From the NCBI RefSeq assembly GCF_003688915.1, contig NZ_REFU01000001.1, forward strand, positions 3,472,001-3,536,000: DNA of 64,000 nucleotides. The letters are read 5' to 3'. The notes beneath the pieces were generated by a model. The model saw only the letters and a list, made by a program, of their open reading frames with translations. It had not been told where the DNA came from and ran no database searches. This stretch comes from Rhodococcus sp. SBT000017. Lineage in GTDB: Bacteria > Actinomycetota > Actinomycetes > Mycobacteriales > Mycobacteriaceae. The first letter of the stretch is position 1. Each line of letters starts with the position of its first letter. Below are positions 52,325 through 62,666 of this stretch, in pieces. The translations under genes and the position numbers were made by a program.

Positions 52325-53281
52325 TCAGGTCACTCCGAACTGAGCGCGATAGCTCGACGGGCTGATGCCGCGATGTCGATTCATCTGGTGGCGCAGATTG
52401 TCTGCCGACCCGATTCCGCTGCGTGACGCCACCTCTGGAATCGTCAGGTCGGTCGTTTCCAAGAGTTGTTCGGCGTACAGAAGCCGTTGTGCCAGAACCC
52501 ATTTTCCGGGGCTGGTGCCCGTGGTCGCGGCAAATCGGCGGACGAAGGTGCGCGCGCTGAGGTGCGCCCAGGACGCAAGCCTGCCTACGGTCAAATCCTC
52601 GCTCAGGCTGTTCATCGCGCGATCGAGCACCGGTCCCAGCTCTGTGTCGAGGGCCTCGCCCACCGGCGCCTCGGCGAACTGAGCCTGACCGCCTTCGCGG
52701 TGCGGTGCCACGACCATAGCTCTGGCGATTCGGTTCGCGACGTCGGATCCATAGGCGCTGCGGACCAGATGCAGGCAGGCGTCGATTCCCGCCGCAGTGC
52801 CCGCGCTGGTGACGACCGGGCCGTCGACGACGTAGAGCACCGAGGCGTCGACGGTGACGTCCGGATACCGCTCGGCCAGTTCGGCGGCGTACCGCCAGTG
52901 GGTTGCTGCCCGCCGACCGTTCAGCAGACCGGCGGCCGCGAGGAGAAACGCCCCCGAGCACACCGACAGCACAGTGCCTCCCCTCGCGACCACGTCCCGC
53001 AATGCCGTTGCCAGCTCCGGCGAGGGCTCGAGCGTCCGGGGCCAGGATGGGACGGCGATCAGGTCGGCGGTCGCGAACTGTTCGAGTCCAGCAGTGGCTT
53101 CGACCGCGAACCCGGTGGTGGTCGCAATCAGACCAGGCCTTTCCGCCGTCACCACGAACGAATGGTTCGGAAGTCCCTCTGCTCGCCTGTCCAGACCGAA
53201 CACCTCGGCCAGGACGCCCAACTCGAAGGCGGCGACCGGTCCCTGCACATGGGCCACGACAGTGCCCGATGCGAACTCCAT
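52325..53281 (-). CDS. GlxA-type AraC-family regulator (DJ-1/PfpI + HTH)
   Basis: The 318-residue protein has a DJ-1/PfpI-like domain (residues 5-185; GGTVLSVCSGAFLLAAAGLLNGRRAATHW, with the nucleophile-elbow Cys) and a C-terminal AraC HTH (LTVGRLASWAHLSARTFVRRFAATTGTSPGKWVLAQRLLYAEQLLETTDLTIPEVASRSGIGSADNLRHQMNRHRGISPSSYR). ATG 53281 starts MEFASGTVVAHVQG. Divergent from an NTF2-like gene that may be its target. Confidence 0.92.
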   Translation of the reverse strand: MEFASGTVVAHVQGPVAAFELGVLAEVFGLDRRAEGLPNHSFVVTAERPGLIATTTGFAVEATAGLEQFATADLIAVPSWPRTLEPSPELATALRDVVARGGTVLSVCSGAFLLAAAGLLNGRRAATHWRYAAELAERYPDVTVDASVLYVVDGPVVTSAGTAAGIDACLHLVRSAYGSDVANRIARAMVVAPHREGGQAQFAEAPVGEALDTELGPVLDRAMNSLSEDLTVGRLASWAHLSARTFVRRFAATTGTSPGKWVLAQRLLYAEQLLETTDLTIPEVASRSGIGSADNLRHQMNRHRGISPSSYRAQFGVT

Positions 53282-53355
53282 GTTGGCAGAGAATGCCCGA
53301 TCTACGGCGCGATTGCCACTTACTACCCGCGGCGCGTCGGAAGCACACTGGACGC

Positions 53356-53727
53356 ATGACTTCCGACGAACGACTATCGACCGCTGTAGACATCTACTTC
53401 CGCGCGCTGCACGGGTGCGACGGTGACTTGCTCGATGCGGTCTTCCACCCGACCGCATCGCTGTTCGATGTCGACGATGGCTACGTTCGGGTCGATCCGT
53501 ACCCCATCTGGCGCCAGGAGGTGGTCTCGAGGCCATCACCCGCTGCCGCCGGCCAGCAACGCGACGACAATGTGGTCGCTGTGCACTGGTTGTCCGCGAG
53601 CTGTGCGACCGTGCATGTTCGCCTGCGGATTCTCGACCAGATATTCGTCGATCACCTCTCGTTCGTCCTCGACGACGGAAGATTCAGGATCGTCGCCAAG
53701 ACATGGCATCTCGAGCGAACCACGTAG
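53356..53727 (+). CDS. NTF2-like (lumazine-binding-type) protein
   Basis: The 123-residue protein has the cone-fold pattern ERLSTAVDIYFRALHGCDGDLLDAVFHPTASLFDVDDGYVRVDPYPIWRQEVVSRPSP...VDHLSFVLDDGRFRIVAKTWHL. Family members resemble small dehydratases or binding proteins. ATG 53356 lies 75 bp from the divergent AraC start. No strong ribosome site. Confidence 0.82.
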   Translation: MTSDERLSTAVDIYFRALHGCDGDLLDAVFHPTASLFDVDDGYVRVDPYPIWRQEVVSRPSPAAAGQQRDDNVVAVHWLSASCATVHVRLRILDQIFVDHLSFVLDDGRFRIVAKTWHLERTT

Positions 53728-53809
53728 CGGCGGTAGCGCCGGCGGCGGTCGAAAACACGGCTCGACGACCGCGGAGTGACGCAGCCGGTTCCGGCGCGTC
53801 AGCTCGGTA

Positions 53810-53959
53810 TTACTTCGACGTGCTCGATTTCAACAACTGCAACCCTTGCTCCACGTCGCCTTCGGGTACCTCGGTTCCCACGTCCGACACCGTGAAGTGG
53901 AGCAGGAGGTGCCGAGCGTCGATGGACGCTGGACGTGGCGGATACAGAACCGATGCCAC
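53810..53959 (-). CDS. Possible 49-residue hypothetical protein
   Basis: GTG 53959 to TAA 53810-53812 encodes ASVLYPPRPASIDARHLLLH, then FTVSDVGTEVPEGDVEQGLQ and a Lys/Ser end. Codon third positions are GC-rich as in real genes of this DNA, and the 300-bp gap 53728-54029 is otherwise empty. No ribosome site or family match is visible. Confidence 0.35.
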   Translation of the reverse strand: MASVLYPPRPASIDARHLLLHFTVSDVGTEVPEGDVEQGLQLLKSSTSK

Positions 53960-54029
53960 CTCCGAGCCGAATCAGTTGATGCGGCATCACCCCGACGAAA
54001 TTGCGGTTCACACCACCTAGGCTGATCGG

Positions 54030-54539
54030 ATGAGCAGGGCGAGGGACTCGCAACGAGCGGCCGTCTACGACGCAGAACAACTGGTCCGCACCATGTTCGA
54101 TCGCGCCGAGGAGCGGGGCCTGCGCATGGTGCAGGTCATGGGTTCGCAGATCACGCTGCCGATCGAGCGCAAGTTCGCCTCCATCGACTCGGTGCAGGCG
54201 TACGTCGATGCGGTGCTGGCGCTCGATTGGGTCGCAGCGACGTGGCCCGACGCCGGTCGCGTGGTCACCGTCCGGGCCCGTTCGGGTTCGGCTGCAGCGC
54301 ACTACGAATCGGACACCGCCACCATCGCCGTGCCCCTGCATCGGGGCAACAGGGCCTGGGCGCTGCGGGAGCTGGTGGTGTTGCACGAGCTCGCGCACCA
54401 CTTCGCCGACGAGGACGAGCAGCAGCACGGCGGCGCATTCGTGGACCGCTACATCACCCTCGTCGGCGAGATCGTCGGCTCCGAGGCCGGGTTCGTCCTG
54501 CGCGCGATGATGGCCGAGAGCGGCGTCCGCATCGGCTGA
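54030..54539 (+). CDS. TIGR04338-type zinc metallohydrolase-like protein
   Basis: The 169-residue protein has the zinc-protease-like HELAHHFADEDEQQHGGAFVDRYI (HExxH at about residues 121-125 plus a later His) and the lead SQRAAVYDAEQLVRTMFDRA of the actinobacterial TIGR04338 family. It may be a small metallopeptidase; substrate unknown. ATG 54030 lies 6 nt after TAGGCT (54018-54023), a leaderless start. Confidence 0.85.
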   Translation: MSRARDSQRAAVYDAEQLVRTMFDRAEERGLRMVQVMGSQITLPIERKFASIDSVQAYVDAVLALDWVAATWPDAGRVVTVRARSGSAAAHYESDTATIAVPLHRGNRAWALRELVVLHELAHHFADEDEQQHGGAFVDRYITLVGEIVGSEAGFVLRAMMAESGVRIG

Positions 54540-54591
54540 TGCCATTCGGGTGCATCATGGGAGACGCAGCCCACACGACGAGGAGACGTAC

Positions 54592-55356
54592 ATGACCGTC
54601 AAGATCGGTGTTCAGCTTCAGCCCCAGCACGCTCCCGACTACCAGTTGATCCGCGACGCGGTGTTGCGCTCGGAGGACGCGGGCGTCGACATCGTCTTCA
54701 ACTGGGATCACTTCTATCCGCTGTACGGCGACCTCGACGGTGCGCATTTCGAGTGCTGGACGATGCTCGGTGCCTGGGCCGAGCAGACGTCGAACGTCGA
54801 GATCGGTGCACTCGTCACCGGCGGCGGTTACCGCAATCCGGACCTGTTGGCCGACATGGCACGCACCGTCGACCACATCAGCGGCGGCAGGCTGATCCTC
54901 GGCATCGGCGCTGGGTGGAACGAGAAGGACTACGACAACTTCGGGTACGAATTCGGCACGGCCGGTTCGCGTCTGGCATTGCTGAAAGAGAGCCTGGCCA
55001 GAATCCGCCACCGCCTCGACGTCGGCAACCCGGCCCCCACCCGCGACATCCCGATTCTCATCGGCGGTGGTGGAGAGAAGAAGACCCTGAAGATGGTCGC
55101 CGAGTACGCGCACATCTGGCACAGTTTTGCCGACCTCGAGGCACTGAAGCGCAAGTCCGAGATCCTCGCCGAGCACGGCACCACCGTCGGGCGTGACGTC
55201 TCCGGCATCACTCGATCGGTCTCGTGGCCCGGCGCGGACACAGCCCAGGACTTCGTCGACGCCGGAGCCACCCTATTCACCGTCGGCGTCAACGGACCTG
55301 AATACGACCTCACCGAACTGGGCCAGGCCATCGCGTGGCGGGACTCGCACAAGTAG
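54592..55356 (+). CDS. F420-dependent LLM-class oxidoreductase
   Basis: The 254-residue protein is a luciferase-like (beta/alpha)8 enzyme of the F420 type: IGVQLQPQHAPDYQLIRDAVLRSEDAGVDIVFNWDHFYPLYGD, IGALVTGGGYRNPDLLADMARTVDHISGGRLILGIGAGWNEKDY, and the end GVNGPEYDL. It should reduce or oxidise an organic substrate with F420. GAGGAG lies 6 nt before ATG 54592. Confidence 0.9.
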   Translation: MTVKIGVQLQPQHAPDYQLIRDAVLRSEDAGVDIVFNWDHFYPLYGDLDGAHFECWTMLGAWAEQTSNVEIGALVTGGGYRNPDLLADMARTVDHISGGRLILGIGAGWNEKDYDNFGYEFGTAGSRLALLKESLARIRHRLDVGNPAPTRDIPILIGGGGEKKTLKMVAEYAHIWHSFADLEALKRKSEILAEHGTTVGRDVSGITRSVSWPGADTAQDFVDAGATLFTVGVNGPEYDLTELGQAIAWRDSHK

Positions 55357-55442
55357 AGACACGTCACGGCAGTTCGTTGATCGAAACCCTTGCGCGTCGG
55401 CCGTTTGGGTGAGTGGGCCCTGGTCCGCTTAGGGTTTTGTAC

Positions 55443-57251
55443 ATGGTTGCCGTACGCGCTTCACGCGCGCTCGTGGTTCTCGTTCTCGGACTGTTGATGG
55501 CCCTCACGCTCGCCGCGTGTGGAACGTCGAGCTCCGATGATCGGACGGCGGCAGGTCCGACCGACCTGTGCGCCCCTCCCGGAGTGGCCAGTGCGTCGTC
55601 CACGCCGACGAACTTCGACGCTGCCGCAGCGGCCGCGACGGAGGACAGGTACACGACGGAGAACGTCACTCCGCTGGACCGCATCGACACGAACGCCCTG
55701 GGATTGGCGACGCCGGGAGTGCTGACCGTCGGCACCCTGTCCGACGCCCCGCCGAGCATCTGCCTGGACTCGGCCGGCCAGTACACCGGGTACGACAACG
55801 AACTGCTGAAGGCCGTCGCGGCGAAACTCGGCCTGCAGATCAACTTCTCGGGCACCGAGTTCTCGGGCCTGCTCGCCCAGGTTGCAGGCCGCCGCTTCGA
55901 CGTCGGGTCGTCCTCGATCACGACGACGGACGAGCGACGCAACACCGTCGGGTTCACCAACGGGTACGACTTCGGCTACTTCTCGCTCGTTGCTCAGACC
56001 GGCGGCCCGATCAGCCGGTTCGAGGACCTGAACGCGGGCAGCAGAATCGGCGTGGTGCAGGGCACCGTGCAGGACGACTACGTGGTGAACACGCTCGGCC
56101 TCGATCCGGTGAAGTTCCCGGATTACAACACCGCCTACGCGAACCTGCGCACCGGGCAGATCGACGCCTGGGTGGCCCCGTCCCAGCAGGCGGAGGGCTT
56201 GGTCAAGCCCGAGGACGGCACCGCGATCACGCAGAACACGTTCTCGCTGAACAACTTCGTCGGCTGGGCCGTCGCTCGCGACAATCAACCGCTGATCGAC
56301 GCACTGAACTCCGGGCTCGACGCAGTGATCGCCGACGGCACCTGGGCCACGCTCTACTCCGACTGGGTTCCTCGCGAGCTGCCCGACGGCTTCAAGCCCG
56401 GCAGCAAGTCCGCCCCCCAGCCGGAGCTACCCGACTTCGCCGCCATCGCGGCACAGAACGACGCGAATGCTCCCGAAGCCGTTGCTGTTCAACCCAAGTC
56501 CACGCTGGCGCAGCTGGGCGACACGTTCTTCGACTGGTCGCTGTACAAGTCGGCAATCCCCGACCTGTTCAAGGTGGGCCTGCCCAACACGCTGATCCTG
56601 GCGTTGGCGTCGGGCATCATCGGTACGGTCCTGGGCATGCTGCTCGCTCTGGCCGGCCTCTCTCGCACGCGCTGGCTGCGCTGGCCCGCCCGCGTCTACA
56701 CCGACATCTTCCGTGGCCTCCCCGCCGTGGTCATCATTCTGATCATCGGCCTGGGCATCGGACCGGTGGTGCAGGGCGTGACCGGCGGCAATCCGTACTG
56801 GCTCGGCGCTGCGGCACTCTCGCTGCTCGCCGCGGCGTACATCGGCGAGATCTTCCGATCCGGCATCCAGAGCGTCGAAGCCGGACAGATGGAAGCTGCA
56901 CGGGCACTGGGCTTCAGCCGTCGTCGATCGATGAACCTGGTGGTCGTCCCGCAGGGTGTCAGGCGCGTCCTGCCGGCGCTGATGAACCAGTTCATATCGC
57001 TCATCAAGGACTCGTCGCTGATCTACTTCCTCGGGCTGCTCGCCACCCAACGCGAGCTGTTCGCAGTGGGCCGAGATCTCAACGCACAGACCGGAAATCT
57101 GTCCCCGCTCGTCGCGGCCGGATTGTTCTATCTGGTGCTGACCGTGCCGCTCACCCATCTCGTGAACTACATCGACAAGCGACTGCGCACCGGCAAGGCC
57201 GAGCAGACGCTGGACCCGGTCGAGCAGGCCGTCGTCGTGGAAAGAGGCTGA
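55443..57251 (+). CDS. Amino-acid ABC importer, binding protein fused to permease
   Basis: The 602-residue protein has a lipoprotein signal ([16 protein letters not shown], Cys about 24), a family 3 solute-binding domain (residues 90-320; [41 protein letters not shown]) and a HisM/GlnP-type permease (about 370-590; [69 protein letters not shown]). ATG 55443 lies 7 nt after TAGGGT, leaderless. The ATPase follows 1 nt later. Confidence 0.92.
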   Translation: MVAVRASRALVVLVLGLLMALTLAACGTSSSDDRTAAGPTDLCAPPGVASASSTPTNFDAAAAAATEDRYTTENVTPLDRIDTNALGLATPGVLTVGTLSDAPPSICLDSAGQYTGYDNELLKAVAAKLGLQINFSGTEFSGLLAQVAGRRFDVGSSSITTTDERRNTVGFTNGYDFGYFSLVAQTGGPISRFEDLNAGSRIGVVQGTVQDDYVVNTLGLDPVKFPDYNTAYANLRTGQIDAWVAPSQQAEGLVKPEDGTAITQNTFSLNNFVGWAVARDNQPLIDALNSGLDAVIADGTWATLYSDWVPRELPDGFKPGSKSAPQPELPDFAAIAAQNDANAPEAVAVQPKSTLAQLGDTFFDWSLYKSAIPDLFKVGLPNTLILALASGIIGTVLGMLLALAGLSRTRWLRWPARVYTDIFRGLPAVVIILIIGLGIGPVVQGVTGGNPYWLGAAALSLLAAAYIGEIFRSGIQSVEAGQMEAARALGFSRRRSMNLVVVPQGVRRVLPALMNQFISLIKDSSLIYFLGLLATQRELFAVGRDLNAQTGNLSPLVAAGLFYLVLTVPLTHLVNYIDKRLRTGKAEQTLDPVEQAVVVERG

Positions 57252-57252
57252 C

Positions 57253-57981
57253 ATGACTTCTGTTTCGCTCGCAGGCAAGGACATTCACCTGTCCTTCGGT
57301 ACCAACAAGGTGCTACGCGGGGTGAGCATCGACGTCCCGGCCGGCACGACCACCACGGTCATCGGCCCATCGGGCTCGGGCAAGTCGACGCTGCTGCGTG
57401 CTCTCAATCGACTGCACGAGCCCGAACAGGGCGACATCCTGCTCGACGGCAAGTCGGTGCTGAAGGACAATCCCGACGAGTTGCGTCAGCGCATCGGCAT
57501 GGTGTTCCAGCAGTTCAATCTGTTTCCGCACAAGACCGTTGCCGACAACATCGCTCTCGGCCCGCGCAAGCTGCTCGGCCTGTCCAAGGAGGCGGCTCGC
57601 GCGGCCGCGATGGATCAGCTCGAGCTGGTGGGACTGACCGACAAGGCGGATTCGCGGCCGGGCAATCTCTCCGGTGGCCAGCAGCAGCGCGTCGCCATCG
57701 CGCGAGCACTGGCCATGAAGCCCGAGGTGATGTTCTTCGACGAGGCCACCTCCGCCCTCGACCCCGAGTTGGTCAAGGGTGTGCTGGCGCTGATGGCCGA
57801 CCTCGCGAAGGGCGGAATGACCATGGTGGTGGTGACCCACGAAATGGGCTTCGCACGATCGGTGTCCAACAGGGTGCTGTTCATGGATCACGGCAGCGCC
57901 GTCGAAACCGGAACGCCCGAGCAGTTGTTCGACGATCCGCACACCGATCGACTCAAGACTTTCCTCTCGCAGGTGCTGTAG
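57253..57981 (+). CDS. glnQ: Polar amino-acid ABC transporter ATPase, GlnQ-like
   Basis: The 242-residue protein has Walker [10 protein letters not shown] (about 37-45), Q-loop [14 protein letters not shown], signature [15 protein letters not shown] and Walker [15 protein letters not shown], with the family's [19 protein letters not shown]. It energises the fused SBP-permease encoded just upstream. Converges with the polysaccharide operon. Confidence 0.93.
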   Translation: MTSVSLAGKDIHLSFGTNKVLRGVSIDVPAGTTTTVIGPSGSGKSTLLRALNRLHEPEQGDILLDGKSVLKDNPDELRQRIGMVFQQFNLFPHKTVADNIALGPRKLLGLSKEAARAAAMDQLELVGLTDKADSRPGNLSGGQQQRVAIARALAMKPEVMFFDEATSALDPELVKGVLALMADLAKGGMTMVVVTHEMGFARSVSNRVLFMDHGSAVETGTPEQLFDDPHTDRLKTFLSQVL

Positions 57982-57991
57982 CGAGACTCGG

Positions 57992-59638
57992 TCAGCTCGG
58001 TACCCGGTACAGCCGCCAATCCGGCTGATCGGCACCGTCGTTCGGCACTTCCAGGACGAGTGGATACAGATCGGCGCCGTTGTCGTAGACCGTCGGATAT
58101 CGCCGGTTGACCGCGTCGGACACTCCGCGGCCCTCGTTCGGCACCGTCAGCAGATACTGAACACCGGCGGAAGCCGGGTCGTTGAGGATCTTGGTGAAGT
58201 CCAGATCGGACGGAACCACGAACTGCTTCGGGTGTTCCGATGCTGCCACGATGGCGAACCCGTAGACGGTGTCGACGAGGATCGACCCGTCGGGGAGGTC
58301 CTTGCCGTCGAGGTAGGACGCCAGTCGACGTTCGGTGGAGAAGGAATCGATGACTCGACGTGCCGCCATCGCCTCGGCGTCGTCGGCCGAAGGATCCTCG
58401 TCGAGAAGACTGCCGAGCGCGAACTGCTGACTGGACAACGACGGCTGCACCATCGCCCACCCTGTCACCGGAAGAGCCAGTGCGCAGACCGTCATTGCCG
58501 CCGCCGCGGCGGCAGGGCGCAGCGGTGGGAGCACGGGGCGGTGCCTGCGGTACGCACCTGCGCGCCGGGTTGGCCGATCTCCGGCAGCCGGAAACAGTTG
58601 CACCACAACGACGGCCGCCAGCGGAATGGCACAGATGAAGAATCTCAGAAATCCGAAAGTCGAGCCGGTGATGTAGCTCGCGGCCTGGAACCCGAGCACC
58701 CCACCGAAAAGCAATGGTGCCACCACGAATTCGAGGTCTCGTCGACGCAGCGCCAGCACCACGGCGAGCGGTAGCGTCACCGACAACGTCGGTCCGAGCG
58801 CGACGACGGCACCGAGCGAGAACAGGCCGGTGCCGATCAAGTCGCCGCTGGACCCACCGGACTGCGTCAAAATCGCGGCGTTTCCGTAGCTCGACGACAG
58901 CTGGGCGAGCGCCTCACCGGTGATCAGCCAGCTCGTGGTGATCCACACCAGAAACACTGCCGTGCCGGGCCCAGCGACGAGTACCGCGTCCAGAATGGCT
59001 CTGCGGCGCATGCTTTTCCAGTGCGGCCGACCCCGACGCAGGGCCGTGACGACCGCCACCAGCACTGCGGCCAGAGCTATCGGGACGACGCCCTCGTAGC
59101 GGGCGAGGAAGGCGAGAGCCAGTGCGACGCCGGCCAGAAGGAGATCGTGAACGTCGTCGGTGTTCACCCATCGAATCAATCGGCGTACGGCCCAGCAGAG
59201 GAAGAACAGGAAGCCGGCCTCGCTCATGCCGTTGGCTCCGTAGAAGACGATCATCGGGTTGATCGCGAAGACGACGGTGATCAGGGGGCTGTATCGGCCG
59301 GGGAGTCCGCGATCTCGGCAGATGCCGTTGATCATCACCACCGCACCGGCCATGAACACCGCCGACACCGCGATGCCCGAGATGTTCCACCGGGTGATCG
59401 CCGGCCACCACGATGCGAAAGCGACCATCGGCAACTGTGCCAGGGCCGTCAACGGCGTGAAGATGAAGCCGATGGCCGACACGTGCGGATCGCGGCTGAG
59501 CAACACCGCCTGTGCCGCCGAGGTACGCGACAGCGCGTCACCGAGCAGGAATCCGAATCGCATGCTCAGCGTCAGGCCCACCGCCAGGTAACCCGCGAGC
59601 GCGCTGCCGAACACGATCCACGGTGTCCGCTGTTTCAC
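57992..59638 (-). CDS. Multipass GT-C/GT39-like glycosyltransferase-type protein
   Basis: The 548-residue protein has about eleven membrane helices and a soluble C-terminal domain (about residues 400-548). After TM1 an acidic loop GDALSRTSAAQAVLLSRDPHVSAIGFIFTPLTALAQLPMV is typical of GT-C enzymes, as is NPMIVFYGANGMSEAGFLFFLCWAV. It likely adds sugars to a lipid- or polymer-bound acceptor outside the membrane. GTG 59638 overlaps the GT2 stop (GTGA). Last gene of the polysaccharide operon. Confidence 0.8.
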   Translation of the reverse strand: MKQRTPWIVFGSALAGYLAVGLTLSMRFGFLLGDALSRTSAAQAVLLSRDPHVSAIGFIFTPLTALAQLPMVAFASWWPAITRWNISGIAVSAVFMAGAVVMINGICRDRGLPGRYSPLITVVFAINPMIVFYGANGMSEAGFLFFLCWAVRRLIRWVNTDDVHDLLLAGVALALAFLARYEGVVPIALAAVLVAVVTALRRGRPHWKSMRRRAILDAVLVAGPGTAVFLVWITTSWLITGEALAQLSSSYGNAAILTQSGGSSGDLIGTGLFSLGAVVALGPTLSVTLPLAVVLALRRRDLEFVVAPLLFGGVLGFQAASYITGSTFGFLRFFICAIPLAAVVVVQLFPAAGDRPTRRAGAYRRHRPVLPPLRPAAAAAAMTVCALALPVTGWAMVQPSLSSQQFALGSLLDEDPSADDAEAMAARRVIDSFSTERRLASYLDGKDLPDGSILVDTVYGFAIVAASEHPKQFVVPSDLDFTKILNDPASAGVQYLLTVPNEGRGVSDAVNRRYPTVYDNGADLYPLVLEVPNDGADQPDWRLYRVPS

Positions 59639-61143
59639 GTGGACTTCTCTTCGCCGACCGACGGCTCGACGGCGGGGCCGGACAGGCCGTGGAACGTCTT
59701 CTCCCAGTAGGACGGATTGCGAACCAGCTGCCAACAGCCCTTGATGGAGGCCACGCTCATCATCACCCAGTACAGGGGCATCGTCAGGCTGGGAACGAGC
59801 AGGTAGGCGTTGTCGCTCTCTCGGCTCGCGATCAGATACATGTACACCGTGGCGATGTTGCCCACTACCAGAGACAGCAACGAGAAGTAGTAGATGTACG
59901 GCGGAAAGAGCTCGGCAACCAACGCCGGCTGGCCGAGAATCCATGCCGCCGTGGTGAACCAGAAGACCATGTTGATGCACGCCGTGATCGGTGTTCCCGC
60001 GAGCAACAATGTGAAGCGGTAGGTGCCGACCGGCCCGAGGGCACGAACCGTCGCGACCGGTCTGCGCATGTGCACCAACCACGTCTGCAGATAGCCCTTG
60101 TACCAACGGGATCGCTGACGGACCCAGTTGATCGGATCGCTGTTGGCCTCTTCGAGAGTGGTGGAGTCCAGCACGGCCGTCGAGTAGCCCGAGGCCGCGA
60201 TGCGCACACCGAGATCTGCGTCCTCGGTGACGTTGAAGCCGTCCCAGGCTCCCACTTCGTCGATGACATCGCGTCGAAGGTGATTGGAGGTTCCGCCGAG
60301 AGGGATCGGCGAGGTGCTGGCCATCAAACCGGGCAGCAGGTACCCGAACCACAGTGCATAATCCGCGGTGAACCACCCGGTCAACAGATTCTGAGAACCG
60401 TTGTGGAACGCCAACTTCGCCTGCACACACGCCACGGTGTCGGGCAGCCGCTCGAAAGCAGCGACGACGCGACGCAGTTGCAGTCGCTCGGGCAGATCCT
60501 CGGCATCGAAGATCGTCACGATCGTCCCGGTGGCGAAATGCAATCCGTAGTTGCACGCTTTCGGCTTGGTGCGAGGATCGCCTGCGGGCACCAGGACCAC
60601 GTCCACCAGATCGCTGACGCCGCTGCGCGCGGCCGCCTCGATGGTCACCTCGTCGTCTTCCTCGAGCAGTAAAAGAACCTGCAGCTTGTCGGCTGGATAG
60701 TCGAGTCCGGTCATTGCCGCGATGAGGTCACCCACCACCTCCGGCTCGTCGTACGCCGGGACCAGAATGGTGTAGTACGGCAACCGATCATCGGGAACGG
60801 CCCGGGCCTCCTCGTCGGTCACCGTGACGATCGCCGACGCGTCCAGACCACGGGAGAACAGCAGCAGGCGGTCGATCATCGCCAGCAGATACCCGATGGT
60901 GCAGACGACCGTGCCCGCGAGCAGCGTCCCGACCGGGGCGAACACTCCCCAGGCGAGGAGCAGCAGCGCCGCCCCGATCGCCGTGTACTTCTGCCAGGGA
61001 ACGAAGGCAATTGCAGCGGACGCCAACGGATTTCGATCGGCCAGCCCGTTGATCGCGTCGTCGAGCGCAGTTGCTCGGAACTCTTCGGTTTCCGTTCCGA
61101 CGCGCGGGGGAGTCGGCCGTTTCCCCATGGGAGTCGTGGTCAT
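59635..61143 (-). CDS. Cellulose-synthase-like GT2 glycosyltransferase
   Basis: The 502-residue protein has two N-terminal helices, a GT2 domain (YTILVPAYDEPEVVGDLIAAM, FDAEDLPERLQLRRVV with the DxD-like acids, EDADLGVRIAASGY, and the processive QRSRWYKGYLQTW QxxRW motif) and C-terminal helices. QxxRW indicates a processive polymerase such as cellulose or glucan/mannan synthase. ATG 61143 overlaps the previous stop (ATGA). A BcsB-like gene sits upstream. Confidence 0.92.
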   Translation of the reverse strand: MTTTPMGKRPTPPRVGTETEEFRATALDDAINGLADRNPLASAAIAFVPWQKYTAIGAALLLLAWGVFAPVGTLLAGTVVCTIGYLLAMIDRLLLFSRGLDASAIVTVTDEEARAVPDDRLPYYTILVPAYDEPEVVGDLIAAMTGLDYPADKLQVLLLLEEDDEVTIEAAARSGVSDLVDVVLVPAGDPRTKPKACNYGLHFATGTIVTIFDAEDLPERLQLRRVVAAFERLPDTVACVQAKLAFHNGSQNLLTGWFTADYALWFGYLLPGLMASTSPIPLGGTSNHLRRDVIDEVGAWDGFNVTEDADLGVRIAASGYSTAVLDSTTLEEANSDPINWVRQRSRWYKGYLQTWLVHMRRPVATVRALGPVGTYRFTLLLAGTPITACINMVFWFTTAAWILGQPALVAELFPPYIYYFSLLSLVVGNIATVYMYLIASRESDNAYLLVPSLTMPLYWVMMSVASIKGCWQLVRNPSYWEKTFHGLSGPAVEPSVGEEKST

Positions 61144-62666
61144 CGCGGCGCACCGTTCGCCAGGGCCCATTGCTGGCGAACGAGCCCGGTACCGAAGGTC
61201 GTCAACAGCTCACGGTCCTTGTATTCCGGATCGTCGTCGATGGAGATGGCGTTGCCCCGCAGGAAAGTGCCGATCGCCGTACCGAGGTTCGATGCCATCG
61301 ACGGCATCGGTTGCGGGAACGCGGCATCGAGGTCGTGATTGTCGACGCTGATGACGGTTACACGTTGGAACACGTCGCCTCGTTGCCAATGAAACACGAG
61401 CTTGGTCCAGGTGAGCAGCAACGCGTCGCTGACCGAGGTGTAGAGCGCGCCCGTCACCCCGCGTCCGAGATCGATGGTCAGGGGTTGGCTGGTGCGCGTG
61501 TTGGTCAATCGATACAGGGTGCTCTCCGGATAGACGGCCAGACTGGCCCGATTGGTGGTCGACAGTACGTCGACCACAACGGTCCGTGGCCTCGACCGCA
61601 TGTCCCACGCGGAATTGCCTTCGTCGGCGCGCATCGTCTGCCGAGTCAGAGTGGCACTGGTACCGAAGAACGCACGGACCCAATCGAATTGCTGCAAATC
61701 GATCCGGCCGAATCCGACCGGGGGCGCAAGAGGCGTCGACACCGGCCCGGGTGGTCCCAGCGGTGCCGCCACGGGGGTGCGGTCCGGTAGGGGAACGAGA
61801 GCCAGGACCGCCGCTGCCACGATCGCGACGACGATCGAGCTCGGCGACCACTTCGCCGTCGGGACAGCGAGGCGGCGCGGCTGACGCTCGTCGAATCGGC
61901 CGCGACGGGCAGCGAGATAGAAGGCGACTCCGGTGACTGCTGCCGCGCCGACGGTCGGGACGAGCTGCAGCCAGACGATGTCGATCTGCGGCCACAGTGC
62001 CAACATCAGTGCAGCAACTGCGAAACCGGACAGTGTGGTGCACACGAACCCGAGCCAGCCGCGGCGTCTGGTTCGGCCGACGGCGATGGCACCGGCGATT
62101 CCTGCCAAGAGCACCATCACCGCCGCGTATGCGAGACGGCTCCCTCCCAACCCGATGGCGACCAATCGGTAACCCAACGGACTCAATGCGAGCAGCAACA
62201 GCCAGACGGACCAGAACCGACCTACCGGCCGCAGGCCGAACATCAGTATCGCGCCACCGAAGAAGAACGCCAGCGCCGCAAGAACATCCAGGTGCGCCAG
62301 CTCGTACTGGTCGGCGTAGCGCGGCAGCCACAGCGCCTTGATGGCGATGGACACCAGCAAGCCGATCCCGCCGACGATGTTGTCGGTCTGACGATCGTGA
62401 ATGGGCAGCTCGTCGGCCCTACGCCGCGCGACCCCCTGCGCCGCAACGACAGCGAGGAGTGGCAACACGAAGATGTACGCGGTGATGGCACCGTCGGACG
62501 CCTCCTGCGCCAGCCGCACCCAGGTGGGAAGGAATGCGAGAACGACACAGGCGAGGAGAACCACCCAGCGCACGACCAGGACGTCGAGCGGACGCCGTGC
62601 TCGCCACCGAGGCGGCGCACTCGGCGTCGGCTCCGCGCCGGTGTTCGGTGCCGTGTCCACCGTCAT
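61140..62666 (-). CDS. Polytopic membrane protein with C-terminal extracytoplasmic domain, polysaccharide operon
   Basis: The 508-residue protein has about ten helices (residues 30-345) and an outer C-terminal domain (350-508; ATLTRQTMRADEGNSAWDM, LTIDLGRGVTGALYTSVSDALLLTWTKLVFHWQRGDVFQRVTVIS). The layout recalls exosortase-like proteins with an EpsI-type tail, but I see no conserved exosortase Cys/Arg/His set. ATG 62666 overlaps the BcsB-like stop (ATGA); its own stop overlaps the GT2 start. Function unknown; probably assembly or export of the polymer. Confidence 0.75.
   Translation of the reverse strand: MTVDTAPNTGAEPTPSAPPRWRARRPLDVLVVRWVVLLACVVLAFLPTWVRLAQEASDGAITAYIFVLPLLAVVAAQGVARRRADELPIHDRQTDNIVGGIGLLVSIAIKALWLPRYADQYELAHLDVLAALAFFFGGAILMFGLRPVGRFWSVWLLLLALSPLGYRLVAIGLGGSRLAYAAVMVLLAGIAGAIAVGRTRRRGWLGFVCTTLSGFAVAALMLALWPQIDIVWLQLVPTVGAAAVTGVAFYLAARRGRFDERQPRRLAVPTAKWSPSSIVVAIVAAAVLALVPLPDRTPVAAPLGPPGPVSTPLAPPVGFGRIDLQQFDWVRAFFGTSATLTRQTMRADEGNSAWDMRSRPRTVVVDVLSTTNRASLAVYPESTLYRLTNTRTSQPLTIDLGRGVTGALYTSVSDALLLTWTKLVFHWQRGDVFQRVTVISVDNHDLDAAFPQPMPSMASNLGTAIGTFLRGNAISIDDDPEYKDRELLTTFGTGLVRQQWALANGAPR

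Noticed and set aside
53799..54545. Long minus-strand open frame opposite the TIGR04338 gene
   Set aside because: It mirrors the HExxH-containing gene, which has a leaderless promoter and clear family motifs.
61140..62666. Exosortase assignment
   Set aside because: Helix layout is similar, but the conserved Cys/Arg/His catalytic residues are not visible.
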